A DNA stretch of 64,000 nt from Rhynochetos jubatus (lineage: Eukaryota > Chordata > Aves > Eurypygiformes > Rhynochetidae). The stretch lies in assembly GCA_027574665.1 (NCBI GenBank), contig CM050658.1, forward strand, positions 19,728,317 to 19,792,316. The letters are read 5' to 3'. The notes under the pieces were generated by a model. The model had not been told where the DNA came from, ran no database searches, and worked only from the letters and a program-made list of their open reading frames with translations. Below are positions 38,501 through 50,500 of the stretch, piece by piece; the first letter of the stretch is position 1, and the number at the start of each line of letters is the position of its first letter. The translations under genes were made by a program, and so were the position numbers.

Positions 38501-41500
38501 CGAATGCTGGGATGTCTTTCAGAAGCTCGGCTATTCAGTGTACTGTCTGTGAATAAGGTACATGCTCTCAAGGGTTCCAGCACAGCTCATTGCTTACTGA
38601 GAGTCTCAGGTACTTGCCTAGAAAGTAGCTGTTCCTTCCATGAGTGTGGTCAATACAGAGACCTGACAGCCCAACCCTTTCCAAGCACAGGAATTGCAAT
38701 TACCACCAGAGCTTCTGCAGACCGAACAGTGCATCCTCTACCGCTGACACCGCTCTCACATCTTAGTCAGGCGGTTGCCTTTGCAGGTGGATCCTGGAGG
38801 CCCAAATTAAGGTGTTTATCTTCTTCCACCACAGGAAAGTGATTGATTTCCTTCTTTGTTTCCAGATTTTGTTTCAGGTATTTGGGACAAGTTTGTACCA
38901 AACCCTTGACTGTTGGTAGTACGGCATTTCTAGTACTGTATTCAGTTGTTGGGAAGTTCTGCGTTCTTGGGTGTTGGCACGACACTTTTTGCATCAGTAG
39001 CTCTTCACCCCGGAGAACAGGATAGCTCTCGCTCCCTTTTTCCCTGAATTAGCTGTTAACAGCAGCACCCTACAGCGGGTGTGAAATCTCCCTGCGCTCT
39101 TGGTTAGCTCGTGTACGGTCATGATGGATATGCAGGTGTCTCATAAGATTCTGATTTTTGACCTTCGCATTAGCAAGCGGTGCTCTAGGCTGTTTCTGCA
39201 ATGACTCACCTCCCTCCAGACTGCTCCAAATTCTCAAAAAGCTTGTATGAAACCTGGGGGAACTACAACCGAAAGGATGTCTGTACCTCTGCTAGAACAC
39301 GTGGCATCAGGTTCCTTTATTACGCCTGGTAACAAGCTCCACACACGCTGCATTTGGATACCACCGCCTATGCTTCCCTGGAGAATTCTGTAACGCAGTG
39401 TCCACCTATAGCTCCACGGCCGCTTTTACTTCCCTGCTAGTCCCGGCAAAACTCAGGAAGTTGCCCTTTCAGCTTCAGTGACCTTCCAGGAGTAGAATCA
39501 GAGGTGGGTTTTGCCTCGATTGAGGAACCCACTGAAGGAGCAGGACCTTCTCTACATCTTCTAGTGTCCCGCTTTTTCTAAGACTAATAGAAAATTGCCG
39601 ATGTAATTGTAATTGTTCCACCCTGGTCAGCCCGTCTATGGGACTCGCTCCTTCTGCTGCCTTGAACTTTGCCCTGGGTCTTCTGCCTGCTCTCACAAAT
39701 CGGTGCCTTCGCTTGAACCTTTGCACTGTTTTTCTTAAAACTGCACAACGGTTCTTGCACTTGAAGCAAGTATGCTGTGCCCTGGAAAAAACCACGGTGA
39801 CGGTAGCAGGAAGGAGTTGGCTAGCTGCTCTTGAACGGTGAATGGGATACTCACAGACTCTGCAAATGGCTTTTACTGGCTTGGGTTAGGGCAGCAAAAG
39901 AGATTCAGACCTCCAGAGGCCTTTACATACACTGTGCTTATGATGTTGCCCATTCTGTACACTCAGATTCCTTCCCAAAGTAAGCTCTGGGTTTCTTGAG
40001 TTAGGAAACCCCTGTGTGCTTTTTCTCAAAGCAGCTCTATACAAGGTTGATTCATCTGCCCACGCTCTGAGCATCAGGTCTGGTTTGCCTTTGGTTTGCA
40101 CTGAACAGACTCTCCATCTCTCCAGCAGATGAGTCCCGATGTGCAGCTGGACTGTCCCCAGGACTGTCCCCAGGATTTAGGAGTGCGCTGCAGTAAAGCC
40201 GTCAAACGTTGTCTGAGCGTAATCCCTGAAGGCTCCAGTGGCACTAGTGTCTGCGAATAGTACCTTTACCCATTAGACCTGCAGGGTAACCACAGGGATG
40301 TATCCCCGTTGCCTGTGTTATCACAGAAGCTTCTAACTGATGCTGCTTTTGTCATAGTGGTCTTCTGGTTTTAGTTCTCCTGGGACGTGGCAACCAGCCA
40401 CCAGGTGATCTGTGCACGTTGAGCTGGGCTACTCCTGTATTCACAGTGGACGTGCCTACAGACACTCACTCGGAGAAGGGACAGCTACTCATCGCTAAGG
40501 GGAAGTTCTTTGAGAAGCGTTATCCATATGCACATTTCTTACTCCTTTTCTCCTCTTTCCTGGAGAACCGCGGGTAGAACTCAGGGACTGTTTGGTTAGG
40601 ATGAGATAATAATGCTGTCTGTCCCTGTAAGTTTTGCATGGGATGTACCGTGACTGTCTAGGTTGCTGGTCACAGTGGAGTGGGGCGTGCCCACCTGTTG
40701 TGTGAACACACAGACTACTGGAACCGCCTTTACGTTGATACTGATGTTTTTATAGCATGCCAAACATGACAAGGCTTGGGTTTTATTTCAGTGCACTTCT
40801 GTGTCGCTAGGCACACGTATGCATCGTATCTGTGATTCTGTACGCGGTGAGTCAGAGTCCAAGTGCTCAGGTGCTACCAAGACTTGGTTTGTGGTTTTGC
40901 CATCTCAGCCATGTGTCTGCAAGCGCACCACACTCTTCAGTTAACTGCCCCTGCGGGTTCTTTCTGGGCAGCAGTCTGGGTTGCCCTGAAGTGTCTCGGG
41001 GAGCCTGCCTTTTCACTTGTAACAGGATTACAGAATGTCGTATATAAATCCTCTGATTCATTGCAAAACATAATCTTCACAGGAAAGTTAGGAGCTTTCA
41101 GGTTGGAGTTAGGGTTGTCTATACCAAACCAATAAAAGAGTTGGTTGAGCGCTTGACTCGCTGTATTTGACATTAGCAGCCGAGAGGCTAACCTTAAAGA
41201 CCTGACTCCTGCGAACCAGTTTGTCTGGAAACTGCCCAGAAATACAAAGCGTCATTTCCTGATGAAGTTCTTTGGTGTACGGAAGCTTCACAGGAGATGT
41301 GGTAGTACAGAACTATAAATAAAGTGCTGCCAAATGACCAAAGTTGCCATCGTTCCTGAAAAAAAATGGCCGTGTCAGTGGCATTTTGCAACCCGTGGTG
41401 GCTTTATGCGGAATTCCACGTTCCCATTCCCTGTCCTTAAAGCTGTAGCATTCTAAAGCTTGCAGCGTAACGCTGCATATTCGTGCATGTAGCGTGGTGG

Positions 41501-44500
41501 TTCAACGAGGGGTGTCTTATGGATACAGAAATATCTGATGAGGGCAAAATCTGTATTTGAATTAACTTTCAGTTGCCAAACAGTGAAGCAAGACAAGAAC
41601 ACTTCCTGGCGAATACAGTGGAACATTGCTAATGGTTCTGTATAGGCTGCGATTACCGAACCTCCAGCCTCTGTTTCCTGTGCGGAATTTTGAGGGTCTC
41701 ATCAAGCCGTGCATCATGCCTTCCCTTAATCCTGCTTTACTGGTGTATCACGTCAAGCATGAAGGGGAAGAGTGCAGTGTAAACGTCGCTGATATTTAGC
41801 ACGTTTCAGTGCTGACAGCTGTGTGCACCAAACGGTCACAAAGGCCTCGTTGGTGTCTGGAATGTTACGCTGCTGTAGTAGTGCCTGAGAACCTCCGATA
41901 GCTTGTTAAAGGCTGTGTAGGACAACGTCTTTTTCTTCATTGACGCTGCTGCCAAACAAATGCCATTTACCAAATTCTAGCTGCAGGTGCTTAGGTTGCC
42001 AATTCAGGCTTAACCTAGACATGCCACAGAGGAAATAATCACCCTGCTCCACAAAGATTCGATTTGCCAGTCCTTCAGGACGGCAGCATCTACCCCACGT
42101 CGTGTAACAGTGTTAAATGCCATCTCCTGTGCAGGCGATTCTCCCTCTGCTCCACGCTCTCCGGGTTTCTCGTGCGACGGAAACAGACACTTTCACCTAT
42201 CGCAGCTCCAAGTAACAAGATGCTCGCTGCAGTGCCGCTGTTAGGGGCCGCCAGCAGGCTTCACGTGCTGCTCGTCTTTCGTTTCGGCATCTGCATTTGT
42301 TTCTGTTTGTACTTGTAGCTGCCAGAAGTAAAGGTGAACCTTGCTGTTGTGCTCATATTGAAAAGCAGATTCTCCTTTTTCCAGGTGACCCTTCTCCTGT
42401 GCCACTGGCAGTCCGTTTGTCTTAATCTAGATTAGCTAACTCACATAATTAAAGGTAAAATTTGAATGAAAACAGCTTCTTCAGACACTGACAGTCACTG
42501 TGCCAAGTCCTGAGGAAACACGTCTCCTTCTCCACGCCAAGATTTACCTCAGCTCATGTAACTCCAGTTTGTTCGTTTGACTTAAATGCGTACCCTCTGT
42601 GTTGGGTAGCAGCACGTGCTGGTAACGGAGGTGACTGGCTGAGAATGGGTACTTGCCTATGAGTAGCTCTTCCTTATTGGAATGATATAAATGACAAAAC
42701 CCATTTTTCTTTCTCCTTTTTAAAGCTGAAGAATTCAGTTATTGTGCACCTAGAATCTTCCCTGGTTCTCTTTAAAGCTGTTTTTTTCTTTCTCTCCTTT
42801 TCTCTGTCTTAATCTCCTTCGTCTCCTGCTCCTTAAGGCCTTGGAATATCTTTTCAAGTTCATTGTCCAATCTCGGATCCTTTACTCCAGAGCTACTTGT
42901 GGAATGGAAGAGGAACAGTTCCGCTCCAGCATCCAGGAGCTTTTCCAGTCCATCAGATTTGTGCTCAGCTTGGACAGCAGGAGCTCTGAGACTCTCATCT
43001 TCACCCAGGTTTGCTATTTTCTACACTAACTGGCAAACCAAACGGCACCTATTTTCTGCACAGGTAGTATATATGGGCACGTGACGATGCTTAGTAGAGT
43101 TCTCCCCCTCTAACAAGCTGATGATACTGGCAAAAACAGCCAATTGGAGTTACTGGAGAGTAGGTTTGCGCCACTTCACGGACACAGGTGAGCTGAACTG
43201 TGGACTCTTGAGAGGAAAGTGACTTGCCACGCGAGAATACAATTTTTGCTCTCACAAAAGTAAAGTGCATTTTCAAATCTCTCCTTCGTATGTCTCACAG
43301 TCAGCCTCAAGAAATTTTAAATCCTTAAGTGTAGTCGCTGCAGTCAATACTCAGGGTCACAGCAGCATCACAGGGGAGAAGTTCAACTGTTGTACTTTGT
43401 CAGGTAAACTTAGTTCCAACATGCTCTAACATTATGTTCAGAATCACGTGCAGCCTGACCACACGCATCCCGTGACCCCCACACCCACGTTTAATCCGTT
43501 ATTTGGACTATGGCCCAGATGACTTTACGTAGGCTTCATCTGGGCTTAAGGTGCTACTCAAAGCGAGTAAGGATGCTGCTGTTTTGTTCCATCTTTTGAA
43601 GCCCACTGTCCTGAATTACATCCATCTGTGTTTGAAAGTTTTAAACTGTAATGTCAAATGTGTGCGCCTGAGCTCAGCGAGTGCCAAAATGGACCACCTG
43701 GAACTTCCCGGTACTATGAAGGTGATTTGTAATCACTAATGTACTGCTTACAGATGTTCTGAGCAGCTACTGTGGTTCACCAGGGGAGCAGTTGCTGTGA
43801 ACGCTGCCGCAAAACAGAGCGACTGCACTGGTTAGGGAGGCTGCCAGCGGCGCGATCTCTTTCCTAAGAAGCTGCTCGGAAAGATTTTGAGAACAGCTGC
43901 TCTAATCTTTTGTTTAATCACCCATTAGTGGGTGTAATACGATGAGCCAGGAGCGTGAGAAATCAGTGCAGAGGGTTTTGCAGGCAGTGACAGTGAGTGG
44001 AAGCAACACCCTGCGAATGCAGCTGTGGAGGGATCTCTGGTTTTGGGTTGTGTCGATTCAAGATCAACATTTGAAGGTGCCGTTATTTCCCCTTTTTCTC
44101 TGCTTCTCCTTTTTTTCCTCCTTCCTCGCACTATGGTGTTTCTTACTGTGGACTTCTGTAATTTGTAAAGCCTGTCCTTGTTTAATCTTTGAAAAGTTGA
44201 CTTTTTGTTTCCCCCTTGCCACTCTGTTGCCCCTTGATCCCAATTGCCCCATAGGCCTCTCAGCCTGGAGGGCAGGCGAGCGGAGCTGGGACATGCGCCC
44301 CACAAAAATGTGGTGGTGCTTCAAGGCCGTCATTTAATTCTGTAAGTAACGATCCCCAGAACTGCACAGTTGCATCATGGATGTTCCCAATGAATCCCTT
44401 TTCCCTACCCCCAACGCTCTTTTCCTGCACATGAACTGGCATTTAATGTTTAAGTGGCTGGTACGTTAGAACTAGGAAATGTGGAATATTTCAGTAATTA

Positions 44501-47500
44501 ATGGAACAACTTTGGGCATCCACATGCTGAAAAGGCAGCGCTGAGGGTGTATACAAAGTTGTGTACGTCAGCTTGTCCAGGAGAGCCCGGGAGACAAGGT
44601 ACTAGTTCTGGAAATCCAGACAACTGTTAAATATCTACAGAAATCCCTGAGGCCGTAGCAAGCCATTTGCTTCACGCCTGTCCTCTAACCCAGGGTATAG
44701 AGAGATCTCCGCATAGTTCTTTCCAGCAACGAGGTTAAAGCTGGTTGTGCTGGAACATCACTCGTGTGGAACTAACCGCCTGGAAGGAAGGACACGATCT
44801 GGGGTGTTGCACAAAAAAAGGGCCCTTCAGGGAGCTGCTGCAGCAGTTTCTGAAGACGGTTGCTCCTGCAGGGATCCCATGCACGTCCTTGGGTTGCTGC
44901 TGGACATCCTAAATCGCCACAGAAATCCTTCCGCTTTGTAGCAAGTTAGAAATAAGTTGAGGAAAACTCCTGTGAGGATTTGTTGGGCCAGTATTGTGGT
45001 TTCACTTGTATTATCCCCAAGATAAAGATGACGACTGGCTTTGTGGTTGTAGCCGTGAGCTATTTAAATGATTCACATTGGTTTACTGTGTTAGTACACT
45101 GTATGTACTAGGGGCAAGTAGGTGACAACACCCAGGAGGCCTCCTGGGGTTTTGCGTAGTCTGAATCGATTGTAACAAGACACGATGTTGGGAGAGATAA
45201 CGAGCAAAAGAAGAAAGAGGTACATTTTCATTCAGAATGATTTAATGGGCTCTACAGTGTTAGTTGTAAAAATAACGTTGGCTTTGCTCAAAGACTGCTA
45301 AATGGCTATCAGTGTTGTTTGAGGGAGGAGATACTTTGAGGAAGGAAGGAAGCTGTGTATTAGAGGGGATTAGGAGAGGCACGCCAGGCTTTGGAGCCAG
45401 CATGGGAGAGGGCTGGAGGCGTTTATGCAATGAGAAAACAGATCTGTGAGGAAAGGAGAACTAGCGGAATGGAAGAGAATACCAATAGGTGCCGAGGCTC
45501 AGGAAGGGCAAAGCCCAACGGAGATCTGCCACGAAGTGTGGTGAATCAGAACTTCAGGAAAGGAGTGTGGTTTGTGTGGAGAGCTCAGGAAACAGCCGGG
45601 GGGGACGTGCACGGTGGGGGCTGTGGGTGGGCTGGGCGGCCGCTGCGGCAAGTGGACCGTGCAGCAATTCAGGAAAGCAACCCTCTAGGAATTTAGGTAG
45701 GCGTGCTGAGGAATGGACCTGGGGTAGGCTGCAGAGGAAGAAGAGAAGAATTTCAACGCATCTGAGGTGCGTGGCAGTTGGTAGGTACGACACCAAGTCT
45801 GTGGGACTTGAGGGCAGGGCGATTCAAAGGGTTTTGTACAGTTATGGAGAACATGATTGAAAAAGTGTGAAATAAGGGATGAAGAGTTCGGGGTTTGTTG
45901 GTGGTGTGCTGATACTGTTTCTTGCACTTTAAGAAACACCTTCAAGGGTAGACTCCAGCTTACTGGAAATACCCGTTATCACAAGAATCACGTGCACACT
46001 TATCTGCATGATGTGATGCCTCTTTCACATGAAATCGCAGAAATGCTGTGCCGTGTGTAGCCATGACAGTGCTGCTGCCGTGGCTAAGGGTCTGGCAAGA
46101 GGTTCTTTACCTCAGAGCTTTCTCTGAAGAGTCTGAACTGCCTTAGGTAGTTGCTCAGTACAAGAAAAGCTATGGAACTCACTGATCAGAAGGAAGTTTT
46201 GTATTTATTGGAAAAGTAAATCAGCAAAAAGGGACTGTTTTCTGTCCTCTGCTACCTCAATTTGTTTCTGGTTTATAAGCTGTCTCCTAAAATTCAGCCT
46301 TTTGAAGCTCTGCAGCGCTCACCTTATCCTAAGAGTTAGCATTGCAGCAGCGCTTGATTTTTATACACGAGGTGTGATTTGTGAGCATTAGGTAGCACAG
46401 CACATCGACACCGGCCGTAGCACGCTCTTTAGCAGCGTTTCACAGACCCTTAATTCAGCGTTACCGTTGTTTCTGTTTCACCGCGTTGCGCTGCGCTCGC
46501 AGAATTCGGCATTTTCAGTTTCTTCATTTATTTTTCCAGGCTGCTTTGCTGAACTCCTTCCCCGCCATCTTTGATGAGCTGTTGCAGATGTTCACGGTGC
46601 AGGAAGTGGCAGAGTTCGTGCGGGGCACTCTGGGCAGCATGCCCAGCACAGTGCACATCGGGCAGTCCATGGATGTTGTTAAGCTGCAGTCCATTGCACG
46701 CACTGTCGACAGCCGCCTGTTCTCCTTCTCAGGTACGACAGCAGTATCTGAGGCTAAGTCTTGCCGCTGAGAGTAGGGACACGGTACATTTATCTTGCTT
46801 GGTAATTCTTTATCTTGGCGGCATCACTGGTACAAAGGACCCGCAGTGAATATATGTACGCTTCCCTGTGGTAGAAGGTGTTTATCGATCCATTATGGAT
46901 ATGTTGTGGTTACTAAAGGTTGATAAAAATAGGTACCTTAAGTCAATTGCCAATGTCACTGGATCCTTGGTACTGCTCTTCTGTTGCTGTCCGGGTCAGG
47001 AAGGTAACCTCCCTTCCAGCAAGCTTTGTGTCTGAGGAAGAGAAACGGGGAGATCAAGTTATGTGAGAAACCCACCGCGTTCTTTTTAAATTCTGTTAAT
47101 CTTCACATTACAGCTTAAATGTTTCTTTAGCTCAGCATACAGTAATTAATAGAATGAAGAGGGGTTGAAGGTGGTGAGTTTATTTCATACATAAAGGTCT
47201 GAAAGGAAGAAGTTATGAAGGGAACAGTGGGAGATAAAGCACCCTTGGGCTTATCTTCCCTGTAGTGAGGATCTCAAGTTAGTGCGCTCAAGTTGTTCTA
47301 CTCGGTGCAAGGTGAGAATGGTAACACAGAATCGTGTTTAAACCCTCCGTTGTAATTGTTTATAAACATTTGTTCCCTTAAATGTGAAATTCATCTCAAA
47401 ACATATGAGAGAGCATAGAGAATAAGAAGTAAATTGCTCCAAAGATGGCTGTGAAACAGACAGTGAATTTTATCTAATTAGAGTGTTTTGAACCTACTGG

Positions 47501-50500
47501 TAAAAACGTTTCTCTGTGTGGGTGCCAGTTTATGGGCAAAAGCCTCCTCTTGCATCTTCTCAGTAAAGCCAGGTTTAACTTTACCCACAGGGTCCAGGGC
47601 TTTAGTCTCTCCCATTAACCTTCATTTCTCCTTTACAACAATTCTGGCAACCGGCGATGCGCTCAGCTGCTGCACAGCGCCGTGACACCTCCAGCACCAA
47701 AACCTCAGCGCTCACGGCAGCTGTGACAGGACACAGGCCACATGTTCCACCCAGCGCAGTGGTAGAGCCCTATCCTATTGCTTCCCAGGGAAGCATGACC
47801 GGATACTCCCAGGTCAACCATCTCCCATGGCCTGTCTGCCCCAGGGAAGATGAATCTAGATGTCCAGGTTATCTTTTGCCTGCCCACCTACTTTTCAGGT
47901 CTGGCAGTTAAATGAAGATACACTCTCTTTTTCTGGCCTCTGATAGTGTGATGACTTGTTTTCCTTCCCTCTCTCCCCTCAGTCCATTTGCTGACATCTT
48001 GTCCCATCTCTTCCCCCCTGCCCCCGTTTTGGCTACTGTTCCCTGCAGCTGCTACCTGCTCTCCCGTTGCTAGTAAGATGAAGGTTTGTAAGCCAGCTAG
48101 AAGAACCAGCCAGGTCCCAAGAGGCATGGGTTGGAGAAGCAGTGTTAGCTGTGACAGTAGGGCTGGAAAGGGTTTGCACAGAAGAAATCAGTATTAGAAA
48201 GTGTGGGTTCGCTACCCGTTTCCACGCTGCATCGCTGCTGAGAACATCTGCGTTTAGGAACTTCGGAGACCGGGTGCGCTACTCGTTCGTGAGATGCGGT
48301 TCTTGGGAGCGTAGGGTGCTGCAGTCTGTACAACACAGGTTGTACCAGTTACGCAAGCATGCTGTGTACCAGTAGGCTGTTCTGGATACCAAAAGGCTGC
48401 TGACTGGGATGGTTAAAATTTCACTTTCTTTTGGCTGGTTTTCCTTCTTTCAGAGTCCCGGCGCATCCTGCTACCTGTGGTTCTCCACCACATTCACCTT
48501 CACCTACGACAGCAGAAGGAGCTGCTTATCTGCTCTGGCATCCTCAGTAGTATCTTCTCCATAATCAAGACCAGCTCTTTGGTAATTTGCTCCTGGATTT
48601 CTTTCTTAATTTATTTCTGATTGCACCACTGATTTAGTAAAACGATAACTGAGGGATTTTTATAAGTTAACTCTGTTTTTTCAAAGATCGTTTTACAAAC
48701 GAAACTCTGCTAACTTTCTGTCGGCAGGAGACCATCTGAAATGAGGGTCTGCCCGTGTGGGTCTGACTCAGGGCGTTCTGATTACACACTGCTCTTGCTG
48801 TTAGGAGCGGGGGGGGAAGCATATGCGTTTACCAGGTTTGACACTGTTTAATTTTCTTTATCCAAGCCCAGAACTTCGGTGTCAGTGGAGGTTAACAGCT
48901 CTACACAGCTCTAGGACCTGTACTTCTGCAAGAGACAGTAACTAGCACGTTGTGATTCACGTTCAGAGAATACCGTAAAATTAAGCAATCAGTGAAATCA
49001 CACCTACTTCTGGAAATTGGTGCTGAGTTTAAGCATCCAGGTTTGGTGATCGTAATACTCTGATCTCAACCGGTAACTTGATCATTTAAAGCAGTGCTCA
49101 CAGAGGGTGGTGAAGTTGGCCCACCTGACTCTAAAGGAGGAAGCTGATGGTGCTAAATGTAATTCCAACCGATGCGTATTTCCCCTTACAGGTTAGGGGG
49201 TTGCGTGAAAGGGATGAGATGAAATGTGTCATGGTAATAAGCTAAAATAACACTGCCGTGGAATGAAGGTTCCTCAACATAATTTCATCCCGTTGTGTTC
49301 TAGAGTGTATGCAGACCTTTGATTATAGATTTACCTTTATGGCTGTGACCCTGTTGCCATCAGAGACTGACAGGTAACACAGACGCACGCTGGCATCACA
49401 GCTGGTACCGATGAGGGATTTGGTCGTGCTCCTTTGAACCTCTGTTTCGGAGCTGTCTGCCAAAACGAGGTTGTGGTGTGGCTGACTCTTTGCCGATTCC
49501 GTTCTCTCCAGTTTCTAACTGTCTGTTTGCTCACCGCTTTACTGTAGGAGGGCGATGTCGTGGAGGAGGTTGAGATGATGGTGGAGAGCCTCCTGGATGT
49601 GCTTTTACAAACTCTGCTTACAATCATGAGTAAATCGCAGTCTCAGGAGGCGGTAAGAGGGCAGCGTTGCCCGCAGTGCACAGCAGAAATCACTGTTAGT
49701 AACTAACAATCAGTTTCTATTTCCTGCTTCTCTAACCTTTGGTTCAGTCCCTCACCACCACCAGCACCTCATTATCATCTCTGCTGCATGAATACCCAGG
49801 GCTTTGTCTCTTCCCTTAATGAGCCACAAACCCATTCCTTCCTCTGTGCAGGAGGAGGTCTGCCGGCAGCTGTGGAGTTCGGGAAGCTTTTGTGGATTTC
49901 CAGGTTATTTTCTTGTCTTTGCAGCTGTGATTGGGAGTTACTGGTCAGCACTTGAGGCGTGTGCTAGCCGGGTAGCTGCCTGGGGCTGCACCCCCAAACA
50001 GGCATCGCCAAGGGCTGATTCCCACGGCTGAGAATGCCATCGTGCTCAGTGGGCAAGGCCCTTTGCTTAATGCCTGGAGAGCTTCTGTCCAGGCTCACTG
50101 ATTATTTCATGCGAGTGCAAGGCAACGGACTTTTGAAAAAGCAATTAACAGATCCTAAGTCAAGGGAGCTGTTGGGCTTGGTGGGAGAGGAGGGGAAAGC
50201 CACCACTTTGTCCAGACCGCCAGCACAAGCCTAGGGGAAGAAATTGTCTCTGACATGCAATGGAGGAGGAAAAAAATAACAGAATTTTGCTGTCCGGCTT
50301 TCTTCCCTTCTGGACTTGTTGCCCTTTTCTATTCTAGCCTGTTTTAGCCTATTTTTGCTTGTGCAGCCTTTGCACCATGTCTGATGTTAAGCTGTTGTTC
50401 AGAACATCTCTCTTCTTAGACTTGGCCTTCTTATCAAATGGCTGAAACCTCCGAGGTGGTGTTGGGGGCAGGTGAAGAACCCGAGAGAAGGTTGGCTCTT

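Noticed and set aside
39475..39795. Antisense 106-codon frame with CFKCKNRC and basic stretches, resembling a zinc-knuckle or ribosomal-type protein
   Set aside because: The cysteine spacing does not fit a CCHC knuckle and no other retroelement motif (YxDD, integrase) was found nearby.
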